From the NCBI GenBank assembly GCA_015064685.1, contig SVRT01000006.1:56285-120284 (forward strand): a stretch of 64,000 nucleotides of DNA, in the 5' to 3' direction. The notes under the pieces are model-generated. The model saw only the letters and a list, made by a program, of their open reading frames with translations. It did no database searches and was not told where the DNA came from. Shown one piece after another: positions 28,792 to 37,996 of this stretch. Position numbers and translations under genes: made by a program. Positions within the stretch are counted from its first letter, which is position 1; each line of letters opens with the position of its first letter. The DNA comes from Oscillospiraceae bacterium (GTDB taxonomy: Bacteria; Bacillota; Clostridia; Oscillospirales; CAG-272).

Positions 28792-29040
28792 TTTTGATTT
28801 GTCGGGGACGCGGGGGCGCGGGGGACGCGGGTCGCTTTTTGGAAAAATACACGAACTTGCTTCGCAAGATTCGTTGCAAGCCTGCTATGCAGGCTCGCTA
28901 TTCAGCTCCGCAAAAACTTTCAATACGCTTCGCACTGTAGGGCGGGGGCTTGCTCCCGCCGTGAAAACCTTTTAAAATCAACGAAACGGCGGGAGCAAGC
29001 CCCCGCCCTACATTGTAGATCGTTCGCTAAACCGCAATTT
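28792..29040 (+). repeat. Palindromic repeat with shared outer ends and a REP-like inverted pair
   Basis: Begins with ATTTTGATTTGTCGGGGACG, as in copies A and B, but its core differs. The core contains perfect 26-bp inverted arms at 28937-28962 and 28986-29011 (GTAGGGCGGGGGCTTGCTCC and its complement), separated by 23 bases. This arrangement resembles a paired REP element. With the next element it fills the gap 28660-29389, in which I see no gene. Confidence 0.75.
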
Positions 29041-29075
29041 TTCATTCTTTCAAATTTTGATTTGTCGAACTGTTG

Positions 29076-29298
29076 CGAATAGCCTTCTCCAGCGGAGAAG
29101 GGGGACCACCGAAGGTGGTGGATGAGGAGGTCGCCATTAGGACGCGCACCACGGGTGTATCGTGGATTTTGTCTTGTGGCATAAGGATTCTTTTGCAACG
29201 AAACCAAGCTTTTTTACAGACGCAAAGCCCTTGAAAGGGCGACCTCCTCATCCACCGCGCGAGCGCGGTCCCCCTTCCCCGCTGGGGAAGGCTATTCG
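29076..29298 (+). mobile_element. MITE-like double-hairpin element, 223 bp
   Basis: Terminal inverted arms of about 58 bp start with CGAATAGCCTTC and end with GAAGGCTATTCG. Each arm folds into two hairpins: CCTTCTCC-AG-CGGAGAAGG and GGACCACC-GAA-GGTGGTGG in the left arm, with base-compensated versions in the right (GACCGCG/CGCGGT). No open reading frame. A second copy of exactly the same length lies inverted at 50364-50586, and a longer relative carrying a DUF559 gene at 41231-41906. No target duplication is evident. Confidence 0.8.
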
Positions 29299-29313
29299 TA
29301 AACCCGCAATTTA

Positions 29314-29345
29314 CAAAAAAGCACGCGCCCGAAGGCGCGTGCCAA
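29314..29345 (-). terminator. Intrinsic terminator of the 29390-33877 gene
   Basis: Stem GCACGCGCC / GGCGCGTGC with a short loop, then TTTTTTG on the minus strand. Confidence 0.8.
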
Positions 29346-29389
29346 AAATAATCGTATCTGATAAATTTTTATGCTTTTTTCAGTCTATA

Positions 29390-32300
29390 TCAGCCAACGG
29401 TCTTATAAACGACCTCAATAGCGGTAACACGAACCTGCTTACCGTCAGAACCGTTCTTAACAGAGTTGAGAACTACAGAAGAACCGGAAACCTCGGTGGT
29501 TGTATTACAGATATCGGTGGATGCACCGTCAACGCAAAGGAATGCAAATGTTCCTGTTACTGCAGAAACTTTAACCGAAACAAGCTCATAGCCCTCAGCA
29601 ACACTGATGGTTATTGTACCTGCGGGTGTATCTGTAGCGTAAATACGGATGTGGTTACCTTCATATGCCTTACCTGTGTTGTTTCCACCTGCGATCTTTA
29701 CAGATACAACTTCGTCAAGCTTAAAGGACTGACCGGTAGTGGTATTATCCCAACCCTCGGAAACGATAAGATCTGCAATGGTCTTGCTTGCGGTAACAGA
29801 ACCTGCAGCGGGCTCCTTTTCGCCACAAACAGAGCATACGCCCTCAGCATAGCTGTGTCCTGCTGCCTCGCCCTCGGTTGCATCACAGAGAATGCAGCTC
29901 TTGGGCTCTGTGCATGTTGCGTCTTTCCAAACGTGAGTTGTATGTGTGCCGATCTTCTCAGCTGTTCCGCCTGCTGCGAGCTGAGGTGCGCCGTTGTATA
30001 CATCCATAGTACCTGTTACAGTGATGATGTCACCAACTGCCCAGTTGCCCTTAAGTCTGAAGCAGTAAAGGGAGTTGCCGTTATCATCGGTGAGCGTAAG
30101 AGTGATGTTGCCATACTGCTCGCTGTACGCGGTATTGATCTTTGTAACAGTACCTGTTACCTTAACCTGTGTACCTTTTGCTGCTGCGTTTGCCTCGGGA
30201 ACAGAGTAGGAGATCTGCTGTCCGCCCGCGGTGTACTCACGCCAATCTCTGTCAGCGCCTACAACGTTAATAACGTTCTCCTCGTCAACGAATGCGTCAA
30301 CGTTGCTCCAGTCACCCGCAACGAATGCGATGTACGCGATATCAATGCTGTTGTCAGCAGTGAAGGAGTAGTTTGTATAATAGAACGAGTCCATAATATA
30401 GTGGCCGGTAGTCTCATCCTTGACCCAGTTGTCGGGAATGACAGCCTCAAGATCAACGACGTAGGTCACCCAACCGTCAGTTTGGTTAGCGTAAACGGGA
30501 AGCTTGATGGTCTTTCCGGAAGCGCCCGTGGTGCTGATACAGATATCAAATGCACTGTTGGCGTCGGCAAGATTCGTACGAAGCTTTAAGACGAGGTATT
30601 TTGCCTCACCCATATCCATAAGATAACGGTCGGTGGAGGGAGCGTTGCTTGTGTAGTCAGAGTATGCTCTGTTCCAGATGAACTGGGATACGTTGCCGCT
30701 TCCGCCGCCCTTATATCCATAGAAAGGAACGGTATCGAAACCGTATGTTCCGTTCTTATGCTGGTACTTAGTCGTAGGATTAAGTCCTGTCTTTTCAGCA
30801 TAGACCTCGGGAGAGTTTGCGCTCTCAGCGTTAGGATTAACTATAGTAGCCGCCTTATTCGTATTAAGTACCTCAGGGCTCATATAGATAACGCCTGCGG
30901 GAACGGTCTTGGTAAACATAGCCTTTCCACATACAACACATGCGTACGTATAGACCTTCGCGCCGTGCTCACCGTCACTAACGGTTGCCGCACTCGGGAG
31001 TGAGCATGTCTTACAAGGAACCTTGGTTCCGTCCTGGTAATACTCAATGGGAGTGTTGGAGAAGCTCGTTCCATAGTCGAGATAAGTTTCACCCTCATCA
31101 AGAAGAGTCTTCATCTCGTCGATAGAGTCAACAACTGCAATGAATGCAATGTCAAGCTGTCTGTCGCCCTGAGGCATACCCATAAAGTAGAGAGTCTGCT
31201 CGTCCTTGATGGTGTAGTTATCCTTAGCGTCAACGGGATCGTTGATCTTAACGATAGCAACCTTCCAGCCTTCGCCTGCCTTAGCAGTAAACGTACCGAT
31301 ATTGGATGCGGCAGTGTTTACAACTCCCTTATCACCCGTACCGATGTACATATTGAGTCCGGAGTCCTTATCGCTTCCTGCGCGGTACTTAATAACAAGG
31401 TATTCACCTGTCTGATACTTTGCGGAAGTGAATGTTCCTGCTCCACCACCACCGGTGAAGTTCCAGTGAGTAGCAGCACTTGCATTGAAATCATTGTAAA
31501 CGATTCCGGTCTCGGGATCTACCTGTACCTTGTTGAGGGTAGTTCCGTTGAAGCAATTCATAGCCGAGAGATCGGAGTACCAGTTTATGCTTTCATCAAT
31601 GGTGAATGTTCTTGCGATATGTCCGCAGGTTGCACACTTAACGGTGTGGGTATTGCCCTCTACGGATTCTGCGTATGAATGTACCACGCAGGTGTTGTCT
31701 TCAGTCTTAAGAAGTGCATTTGTGGAATTGTCTATGCTCCACTCATAAGCTTCAGCGTCAATAATATCCTTAAGCTGAGCAAGATCGTCGCAGAACGCGA
31801 TGTAGGAAACGTCCATATAGTCGTCTGCCTCTGTAACGGTCTGCTTACCTGTAAAGTAACGAACCGAGAAGTAGTGAACGCTGTAAGAACCGTCCTCGCT
31901 TGCCATAAATCCGCCAGCTTTTACGCGGTTTGCAAGATCGATCACAAGATAGTGCCACTGACCGTCCTCGCTGACCTTAACATCAAGCAGACCCGTAGTC
32001 CAGTTGTTGCCTGCAGCCTCAGAGCCCTTGGAATTGATGTACATCTGGAGATTTGTCTGTCCAAGTCCGTTCTCACCGATACGGAACTTCATGATCATGT
32101 ACTGACCTGTAGCTGCAGATCCGCCATTGGTCCACTGGAAAGCACTCCAATTACTCACATTAACTTTAGTATTGCTGAATCTGATATATGCAGTTTCATC
32201 GTCGTCATATCTGACTTCCTTATCAGCAGTTCCGGTAAAGTTTACCATACCGTAAATCTTCTCTGCTGCCCAGAAAGTGTTGGGACCTTCAGCCTTAACG

Positions 32301-33877
32301 CCGTAGGAATCCTTGACAGCGCCGCATGCGCAAACGCTCTTGTATACACCGTCAACGATCTCTGCCGCGTAGTTGTGTTCGCCTATGCAAACTGCAGTTT
32401 CGGTGTCAACCTCGGTTCCAACGTTACTTGCGGTAACGCTGATAACAGTCTCTGCCTCAACGTTAGCTGCAACGTCTGCCCACTCGCCCTCAACGAATGC
32501 CATGTAAGCAACGTCAAGAACGTCGGTGGTCGTGAAGGGCTGCAAATGGAGGTAGAAGGTATCGACAACGTAAGTGTCAGCGCCCTCTGCCTTTGCATAC
32601 TTCTCGCCGTATGCCTTTTCAAGATTGATAACGTAGGTTACCCATTCAGCGTTCTCTGTAGCCTTAACGAGAGGCAACATAACACCCGCGGTGCCTTCAA
32701 AGCCTGCGGTGCTGAATGTAAGTGTGATATTGGATTCCGCCGCCATAGTAGCGCGAGCCTTGATAACAAGGTACTTCGCCTGACCAATGTCAAAGGTATA
32801 TTCCTCAAACTCACTTCTGTCTTTAACGTCGCCAAGGTGTCTGTTCCAGATCATCTGGGAAACGGTGCTCGTACCGGTAATGCTTACGAAAGGCATTCCG
32901 TCGTCTGCCGTATTGATGGTTGTAGCAGCCTGGAACTTCGTGCTTATGTTGAGATTACCCTTCTCGGCATTCGCTTCAAGCTTGTCAACGTTGCCGGGAA
33001 CGATTATTGCAGCTACCTTGTCGGTGATATCCTTTGTATAATATGCGTATCCGCAGTCTGCACAGCCGTATACGTATGCAGTCTCGGTTACGTAGTCAGC
33101 GCCTGTTTCGCTGTGGGGAACCTTATCGGTTGCTGCTGCGCCACAAACGTCACATGCTGCAAACCAGTGTCCCTCTGCATCGCTGCTAACAGCGTGCTTC
33201 TCGGGGCAAGGAAGCTCCATACCGCAAACTGTGCAGATGTACTTACCTTCAACAGTTGCAGCAGTGTGCTCTGCCTTTTCGATTGCTGCTGCGCCGCAGA
33301 TGTAGCAGCTGTCAGTCCAGTGACCTGTCTCGTCCTTCTGCATTGGGTGTACGCCCTGGCAAGAAGCTACGTAGCCACAAACTGAACATGTGGGCTTGCC
33401 CTCAACAGTCTCATATGTATGAGCTGTAACTTCTCCGCGATCTGTTCCGCAGATCTCGCAAGCGTCCTCATAGTGACCCTGGTCGCCCTTTGCCTTGATG
33501 GGGTGATTCTTATCACACTCGGGCTTGGGATCTACGGGATCTGTGGGAGTCTCGGGATCTGTAGGAGTCTCGGGATCTGTGGGAGTCTCGGGATCTGTAG
33601 GAGTCTCGGGATCTGTAGGAGTCTCGGGATCCGTAGGAGTCTCGGGATCTGTAGGAGTCTCGGGCTCTGTGGGATCCTCGGGATCTGTCTCAGGATCCAC
33701 GGGATCTGTGGGAGTCTCGGGGTCTGTATCGGGTGCCTCTGTGGGCTTCTCTGTTACGTTGGTGGTAGGCTTCTGAGTTTCCTCATTCTTCTTACCGCCA
33801 TCACAAGCAAAGAGCGAGAGAAGCATTGCCGCGCAAACTGCGAGAACAAGAAGCTTCAAAAAGATACTCTTTTTCAT
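29390..33877 (-). CDS. Giant surface lipoprotein with OB-fold and extra C-terminal domain (1495 aa)
   Basis: Start at 33877 (MKKSIFLKLLVL) after AGGAGGATACATC, preferred over the longer frame from 33943. Lipobox LFAC; stalk with about seven TPTDPE units (residues about 70-113). Residues about 119-279 hold four consecutive zinc-ribbon-like repeats, each with H-W/Y then CxxCG (CEICG, CSVCG, CYICG, CTVCG, CDVCG, CADCG). Four beta-sandwich modules follow, with Cys segments near 496, 729 and 954. Unlike every other member it continues with an OB-fold-like segment (about 1226-1305, VKVTGTVTKINTAYSEQYGN, then GDIITVTGTM), another Cys pair (about 1316-1356, CILCD, CSVCG) and a 135-residue C-terminal domain ending VRVTAIEVVYKTVG. 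OB folds of this kind occur in secreted bacterial proteins; binding partner unknown. Confidence 0.9.
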   Translation of the reverse strand: MKKSIFLKLLVLAVCAAMLLSLFACDGGKKNEETQKPTTNVTEKPTEAPDTDPETPTDPVDPETDPEDPTEPETPTDPETPTDPETPTDPETPTDPETPTDPETPTDPETPTDPVDPKPECDKNHPIKAKGDQGHYEDACEICGTDRGEVTAHTYETVEGKPTCSVCGYVASCQGVHPMQKDETGHWTDSCYICGAAAIEKAEHTAATVEGKYICTVCGMELPCPEKHAVSSDAEGHWFAACDVCGAAATDKVPHSETGADYVTETAYVYGCADCGYAYYTKDITDKVAAIIVPGNVDKLEANAEKGNLNISTKFQAATTINTADDGMPFVSITGTSTVSQMIWNRHLGDVKDRSEFEEYTFDIGQAKYLVIKARATMAAESNITLTFSTAGFEGTAGVMLPLVKATENAEWVTYVINLEKAYGEKYAKAEGADTYVVDTFYLHLQPFTTTDVLDVAYMAFVEGEWADVAANVEAETVISVTASNVGTEVDTETAVCIGEHNYAAEIVDGVYKSVCACGAVKDSYGVKAEGPNTFWAAEKIYGMVNFTGTADKEVRYDDDETAYIRFSNTKVNVSNWSAFQWTNGGSAATGQYMIMKFRIGENGLGQTNLQMYINSKGSEAAGNNWTTGLLDVKVSEDGQWHYLVIDLANRVKAGGFMASEDGSYSVHYFSVRYFTGKQTVTEADDYMDVSYIAFCDDLAQLKDIIDAEAYEWSIDNSTNALLKTEDNTCVVHSYAESVEGNTHTVKCATCGHIARTFTIDESINWYSDLSAMNCFNGTTLNKVQVDPETGIVYNDFNASAATHWNFTGGGGAGTFTSAKYQTGEYLVIKYRAGSDKDSGLNMYIGTGDKGVVNTAASNIGTFTAKAGEGWKVAIVKINDPVDAKDNYTIKDEQTLYFMGMPQGDRQLDIAFIAVVDSIDEMKTLLDEGETYLDYGTSFSNTPIEYYQDGTKVPCKTCSLPSAATVSDGEHGAKVYTYACVVCGKAMFTKTVPAGVIYMSPEVLNTNKAATIVNPNAESANSPEVYAEKTGLNPTTKYQHKNGTYGFDTVPFYGYKGGGSGNVSQFIWNRAYSDYTSNAPSTDRYLMDMGEAKYLVLKLRTNLADANSAFDICISTTGASGKTIKLPVYANQTDGWVTYVVDLEAVIPDNWVKDETTGHYIMDSFYYTNYSFTADNSIDIAYIAFVAGDWSNVDAFVDEENVINVVGADRDWREYTAGGQQISYSVPEANAAAKGTQVKVTGTVTKINTAYSEQYGNITLTLTDDNGNSLYCFRLKGNWAVGDIITVTGTMDVYNGAPQLAAGGTAEKIGTHTTHVWKDATCTEPKSCILCDATEGEAAGHSYAEGVCSVCGEKEPAAGSVTASKTIADLIVSEGWDNTTTGQSFKLDEVVSVKIAGGNNTGKAYEGNHIRIYATDTPAGTITISVAEGYELVSVKVSAVTGTFAFLCVDGASTDICNTTTEVSGSSVVLNSVKNGSDGKQVRVTAIEVVYKTVG
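33537..33666 (-). repeat. 18-bp tandem repeat encoding TPTDPE stalk
   Basis: About seven nearly identical units of GGATCTGTAGGAGTCTCG type. The unit matches those at 28312-28480 and 40768-40967. Confidence 0.85.
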
Positions 33878-33952
33878 GATGTATCCTCCTAATGAAAATT
33901 TTTTACAGGTCAATATGTGCGTAGCACCAAAATTTCCCTGCATGGTAGTCTC

Positions 33953-33981
33953 ATTATATTATATTTGCCACTCTAAATCAA
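33953..33981 (-). promoter_or_regulatory. Sigma-A promoter of the 29390-33877 gene
   Basis: TTGATT (33976-33981), 17-base spacer, TATAAT (33953-33958) on the minus strand. Confidence 0.75.
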
Positions 33982-34130
33982 TGGACAATTTGTTAACAAA
34001 ATCGATTTTCAAGGTATTTTTTTGTCGCAAATGTCATTATAAACAAAAGCATTTTTTCATTTTTGGTGCATTTGCACAAAGCAATGAAGCACACCGAATT
34101 TGAAGCGAAAAGGCCACACCTCAAATTCAA

Positions 34131-34385
34131 ACAAATTGCTGTTTATCGGGGACGCGAACAATCCCTCAGACGCGCACGAAGGCGCGCCAGCTCCCTTTAC
34201 ACAAGGGAGCTTTACCTAAAAGGTGGAGAACGTGGATATAGTGAAATTTTCTTTAAATTTAAAATGGTTTCACATCTATAATGCGTACGAACATCTACCA
34301 ACAAAGCTCCCTTGTGTAAAGGGAGCTGTCACGCCTTGCGCGTGACTGAGGGATTGTTCGCCTCCCCTACAAATCAAAATTTGAA
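34131..34385. repeat. Palindromic repeat of the AACAATCCCTCAG type, about 255 bp
   Basis: Outer ends CAAATTGCTGTTTATCGGGG and CCCCTACAAATCAAAATTTG enclose inverted arms GCGAACAATCCCTCAG / CTGAGGGATTGTTCGC. Each arm also carries a GC hairpin and CAGCTCCCTTTACACAAGGG. A second copy begins at 63861 and is cut by the window end. The element sits in the gene-free stretch 33878-34535 between the last array member and asnA; no gene is seen there. Confidence 0.8.
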
Positions 34386-34475
34386 CGTAAAAAAAAGGTA
34401 CTTTTCGCAAAAGCACCCATTTCCACCTCAACCTCCCTCCCCTTATTTGCCTGAAGGTTTTTGGGGTGAGGGAGT

Positions 34476-34525
34476 GCAGGGGGAGAGGGTGCCTTTTTCC
34501 TAAAAAAAGCACCCTCTCCCCCTGC
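34476..34525 (-). terminator. Long inverted repeat downstream of asnA, probable terminator
   Basis: Perfect 17-bp arms GCAGGGGGAGAGGGTGC / GCACCCTCTCCCCCTGC are separated by a 16-base spacer containing seven Ts on the minus strand. It starts 11 nt past the asnA stop. The T-run lies in the loop and not after the stem, so it is an atypical terminator. Confidence 0.5.
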
Positions 34526-34535
34526 AAATCACTTA

Positions 34536-35543
34536 TCACAACAACGGCACGCCTGCGTCGTCGCAGACCTTCACGGTCTGCTCGTCCCAGATGCTCGACT
34601 GCACCTCACCTATATGAGCGCAGCCCATCATAAGCATGCAAAGACGCGACTGACCGATACCGCCGCCGATGGTAAGCGGCAATTCATCATTAAGCAGCAT
34701 CTTGTGGAAGGGCAATTCCCTTCTATCGTCGCATCCCGAAACGGTAAGTTGACGGTCAAGCGACTCCGAGTCTACCCTGATACCCATCGAGGAAAGCTCG
34801 AGAGCGCGACCAAGCACGTCGTCCCAGAAAAAGAGGTCTCCGTTCAGCTCCCAGTCGTCGTAGTCGGGGGCTCTGCCGTCGTGGGGCTTGCCCGACTTCA
34901 GCTTGCCGCCGATCTGCATAATAAACGCGGTCTTATGCTCGCGCAAAAACGCGTTTTCTCTCTCGGAGCCGCTCATATCGGGATACATATCCTCAAGCTC
35001 CTGCGAGGTGATAAATGCAACCTCGGGACAAAGATCTGTCCTAAGCTGCGGATAGCGAACGTGCAAAAGGTCGTTCGTCGTACAGATCGCGCGAACGATC
35101 GAGCGCACGATAAGCATTAAATAATCAAGATTTCTGTTCTCCCTCGTGATCACCTTTTCCCAGTCCCACTGGTCAACGTAGATCGAGTGAACGTTATCAA
35201 GCTCCTCGTCGCGTCTTATCGCGTTCATATCGGTGTAAAGACCGTTTCCGACCGAAAAGCCGTAACGCTTGAGCGCGAGTCTCTTCCACTTCGCGAGCGA
35301 ATGAACGACCTGCGCGTCAAGACCTATCGCAGGCACGTCAAAGGAAACGGGACGCTCAACACCGCTCAGATTATCGTTAAGACCCGACTCCTCGGTAACG
35401 AAAAGAGGAGCGGATACACGCTTGAGATTGAGGGTCTTTGCAAACTCCTCCTGGAACGTGTTCTTAATAAAGGCGATCGCCCTCTGCGTGTCGTACGCGT
35501 CGAGCGCGGGCTTGTAGCCCAAAGGAATGTAGCTTTTCTTCAT
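34536..35543 (-). CDS. asnA: Aspartate--ammonia ligase (AsnA)
   Basis: Makes asparagine from aspartate, ammonia and ATP in the cytoplasm. The 335 residues match the family length, and the whole protein fits the class II aminoacyl-tRNA-synthetase-like fold of AsnA: N-terminal ETQ-like region (DAYDTQRAIAFIKNTFQEEF), the SGLNDNLSGVERPVSF motif, AQVVHSLAKWKRLAL, a TDMNAIRRDEELDNVHSIYVDQWDWEK block and the C-terminal GGGIGQSRLCMLMM motif with the conserved Arg. AsnA is ammonia-dependent and unrelated to the glutamine-dependent AsnB used in lasso-peptide clusters. Monocistronic, divergent from pepF; promoter at 35595-35623. Confidence 0.97.
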   Translation of the reverse strand: MKKSYIPLGYKPALDAYDTQRAIAFIKNTFQEEFAKTLNLKRVSAPLFVTEESGLNDNLSGVERPVSFDVPAIGLDAQVVHSLAKWKRLALKRYGFSVGNGLYTDMNAIRRDEELDNVHSIYVDQWDWEKVITRENRNLDYLMLIVRSIVRAICTTNDLLHVRYPQLRTDLCPEVAFITSQELEDMYPDMSGSERENAFLREHKTAFIMQIGGKLKSGKPHDGRAPDYDDWELNGDLFFWDDVLGRALELSSMGIRVDSESLDRQLTVSGCDDRRELPFHKMLLNDELPLTIGGGIGQSRLCMLMMGCAHIGEVQSSIWDEQTVKVCDDAGVPLL

Positions 35544-35594
35544 AATCTATCTCCATCAAAGCAAAAAACGCTTATTTCACAAAGAATATGCTAA

Positions 35595-35623
35595 ATTATA
35601 GCACATTCCCCTGCCCGAGTCAA
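35595..35623 (-). promoter_or_regulatory. Sigma-A promoter of asnA
   Basis: TTGACT (35618-35623), 17-base spacer, TATAAT (35595-35600) on the minus strand. Confidence 0.75.
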
Positions 35624-35673
35624 TAGTTTTTTGTCTTGGGACGTAAAATTTACAAAAAAATGCCCAAATCCGC

Positions 35674-35702
35674 TTGAAAATAAGAGATTATAATGATATA
35701 AT
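35674..35702 (+). promoter_or_regulatory. Sigma-A promoter of pepF
   Basis: TTGAAA (35674-35679), 17-base spacer, TATAAT (35697-35702). It shows that the upstream ATG at 35674 is not the start of pepF. Confidence 0.75.
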
Positions 35703-35742
35703 AACTCTGTATGATAATTTTTCCTTAAAGGAGGACATAAAA

Positions 35743-37521
35743 ATGGGAAAGAACAGACAGGACGTCCCGCAGAATCTCAAGTGGAGACTTGACGATATTT
35801 TCGCGAGCGTCGAAGAATGGAACAAGACGTACGACGAGGTCGCAGCAATGCTCGACTTCAAAAAATACGAGGGTAAGCTCTCTGACCCCGACACTCTCTT
35901 TGAGTGCCTTGAGGAGATCAATAAGGTATCCTACAAGCTCAGCCACCTTGCAGTATACGCTTCTATGTGGCACGACGAGGACACGAGAAACAGCGAGGCT
36001 ATGGCTCTCGACTCCCGTGTAGAGCTTATCTGGATGCAGTTTGCGGGCGCGGTCGCATTTGTTAACCCCGAGCTGACCGCTCTCCCCACCGAGTATCTCG
36101 AGTCCCTCATCACCGACGAGAGATTTGCAGATTACGACTACACCATCCGCCAGACCATCAAAAACAAGCCCCACGTGCTGTCAAAGGAGATCGAGACTCT
36201 TCTCTCCCAGGAAGGCACGATCTTCGGCGGCTTCCAGAAGATCTTCGGCATGATCGATAACGCAGACTTCCCCTACCCCACCATCAAGGTAGACGGTGAG
36301 AAGGTGCAGGTAACACACGGTATGTACGGCGTTCTCCTCCATCACCCCGACAGAAAGGTGAGACGTGAGGCGTTCCGCGCATATTACAAGGCTTATATCG
36401 GTCTTATCAATACTATAACCGCAACCTACTCGGGCAACGTCGAAAAGGACGTATTCATGGCTCGCACAAGAAAGTATGGCTCGGCACTTGAGATGAGCAT
36501 GTCCCGCGAGGACGTTGACGTTAAGGTCTACAAGAACCTCCTCCGCTCCGTTAAGAAGGGTCTCCCCCTCCTTCACCGTTATTACAGAGACAAGAAGAAG
36601 CTCATGGGACTCAAGTCGATGCACATGTACGACGTTTACGTATCTCCCGTTGAGGACGCAGAGCTTAAGCTCGACTACGAGGATGCCTTCAAGGTAGTTA
36701 AGGAGGGTCTCCTTCCCCTCGGCGAGCGTTACCAGGCGCTCCTCCAGGAGGCTCACGATAACGGCTGGATAGACGTTGAGGAGACAGAGGGCAAGAGAAG
36801 CGGAGCATACAGCTCAAGCGTACACGGACTCAAGCACCCCTACGTGCTTCTCAACTATCAGAAGACCACAGGCGACGTATTCACCATCGCCCACGAGCTC
36901 GGTCACGCAATGCACTCCTACTTCTCCGAGTCCACTCAGCCCCAGGAAAAGTCGGGCTATACCCTATTCGTAGCAGAGGTAGCAAGTACTGTAAACGAGG
37001 TGCTCCTTCTCAAATACCTCATGAAGACCACCACCGACGAAAAGCTCAAGAAGTACCTCCTCTCCTACTATATGGATATGCTCAAGGGTACCCTCTTCCG
37101 TCAGACGCAGTTCGCTGAGTTTGAGTATATCGCTCACGATATGTGCGAAAAGGGTCAGCCCCTTACAAAGGACGCGCTCTGCAAGGTCTACCACGACCTC
37201 AATAAGAAGTATTACGGCAGAAGCGTAGTATCCGACGACGAGATCGCATACGAGTGGGCGCGTATCCCCCACTTCTACCGCGCGTTCTACGTCTATAAGT
37301 ACGCAACGGGTATCATCACCGCCGTTTCGATCGCAGAGCGCATCTATAACGAGGGTCAGACCGCCGTTGACGACTACTTCAAGTTCCTCTCCGCAGGCGG
37401 CTCGGACAGCCCCGTAGAGCTTCTCAAGCTCGCAGGCGTCGACCTTACCAAGATGGACGCCTTCGACTCCTGCATGGCATCCTTCAAGGCAGCGCTCGAG
37501 GAGTTTGAATCCCTTAACTGA
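35743..37521 (+). CDS. pepF: Oligoendopeptidase F (M3 family zinc metallopeptidase)
   Basis: Cytosolic zinc peptidase that cleaves short peptides. The 592 residues are typical of the family. The catalytic motif HELGH lies at residues 384-388 within FTIAHELGHAMHSYFSE, with a downstream glutamate in FVAEVASTVNEVLL as third zinc ligand. The C-terminal region (ARIPHFYRAFYVYKYATGI) is characteristic of PepF. Start at 35743 (MGKNRQDVPQNLKWRLDD) after AAAGGAGGACATAAAA; a longer frame from 35674 begins inside the promoter. No signal peptide. A GC-rich stem at 37535-37568 follows. Peptide degradation could be linked to the maturation cassette downstream, but nothing in the sequence shows this. Confidence 0.96.
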   Translation: MGKNRQDVPQNLKWRLDDIFASVEEWNKTYDEVAAMLDFKKYEGKLSDPDTLFECLEEINKVSYKLSHLAVYASMWHDEDTRNSEAMALDSRVELIWMQFAGAVAFVNPELTALPTEYLESLITDERFADYDYTIRQTIKNKPHVLSKEIETLLSQEGTIFGGFQKIFGMIDNADFPYPTIKVDGEKVQVTHGMYGVLLHHPDRKVRREAFRAYYKAYIGLINTITATYSGNVEKDVFMARTRKYGSALEMSMSREDVDVKVYKNLLRSVKKGLPLLHRYYRDKKKLMGLKSMHMYDVYVSPVEDAELKLDYEDAFKVVKEGLLPLGERYQALLQEAHDNGWIDVEETEGKRSGAYSSSVHGLKHPYVLLNYQKTTGDVFTIAHELGHAMHSYFSESTQPQEKSGYTLFVAEVASTVNEVLLLKYLMKTTTDEKLKKYLLSYYMDMLKGTLFRQTQFAEFEYIAHDMCEKGQPLTKDALCKVYHDLNKKYYGRSVVSDDEIAYEWARIPHFYRAFYVYKYATGIITAVSIAERIYNEGQTAVDDYFKFLSAGGSDSPVELLKLAGVDLTKMDAFDSCMASFKAALEEFESLN

Positions 37522-37534
37522 TAAAGGGATGCGC

Positions 37535-37568
37535 TTGGGGAACTTTTCCAAAGGTAAAAGTTCCCCAA
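37535..37568 (+). terminator. Stem-loop after pepF, possible terminator
   Basis: 13-bp perfect stem TTGGGGAACTTTT / AAAAGTTCCCCAA with an eight-base loop. No T-run follows directly, so read-through into the PqqD cassette is possible. The remainder of 37522-37729 has small stems (GTGTC/GACAC near 37628-37642) but no recognisable promoter. Confidence 0.4.
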
Positions 37569-37729
37569 ACCCCTCAAAACCTCAATGAATTTTTTATTGC
37601 GGTTAAGACGTGCAAAAAAGCTGCACCGTGTCAGACCGACACAGTCCAAAGACTGACGTGTTGAGAGTCTACTATCGGCTGCAACACATTCAAACAGTCA
37701 AGCAAATAACAACTCAAAGGAACAAAGAT

Positions 37730-37996
37730 ATGAAGATAAAAGAAGGCTACGTTATCCGTAAGGTAATGGGCAACCACGTAGTTATCGCGACAGGCGCGCA
37801 GAGCAAAAACTTTCACGGAATGGTCAAGCTCAACAACACCGCCGCCGAGATCTGGGAGCTTATCGCAAAGGGACTCGACGAGAACGGCATAGTCGCCGCT
37901 ATGCTCGAGAGCTACGACGTCGAGGAGGAAAAGCTCCGCGCAGACGTACAGAAAACCGTAAATACCCTTGTAGAACAAGGATTTGTCGAAGTATGA
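37730..37996 (+). CDS. PqqD-like RiPP recognition element protein (88 aa)
   Basis: Small PqqD-family winged-helix protein: an N-terminal beta-hairpin (GYVIRKVMGNHVVIAT), the hallmark LNNTAAEIWELIAKGLDENGI, a helix (MLESYDVEEEKLRADVQKTVNTLVEQGFVEV). In RiPP pathways such RRE domains bind the leader of a precursor and present it to enzymes. I start it at the ATG 37730, which gives the normal family length; the frame is open upstream to 37610. The stop overlaps the start of the S26 peptidase by four bases (ATGA), so the two are translationally coupled. The substrate is not shown by sequence; candidates are the lipoproteins at 40719-41216 and 47819-48031 or the 43-residue peptide at 41976-42107. 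Confidence 0.9.
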   Translation: MKIKEGYVIRKVMGNHVVIATGAQSKNFHGMVKLNNTAAEIWELIAKGLDENGIVAAMLESYDVEEEKLRADVQKTVNTLVEQGFVEV

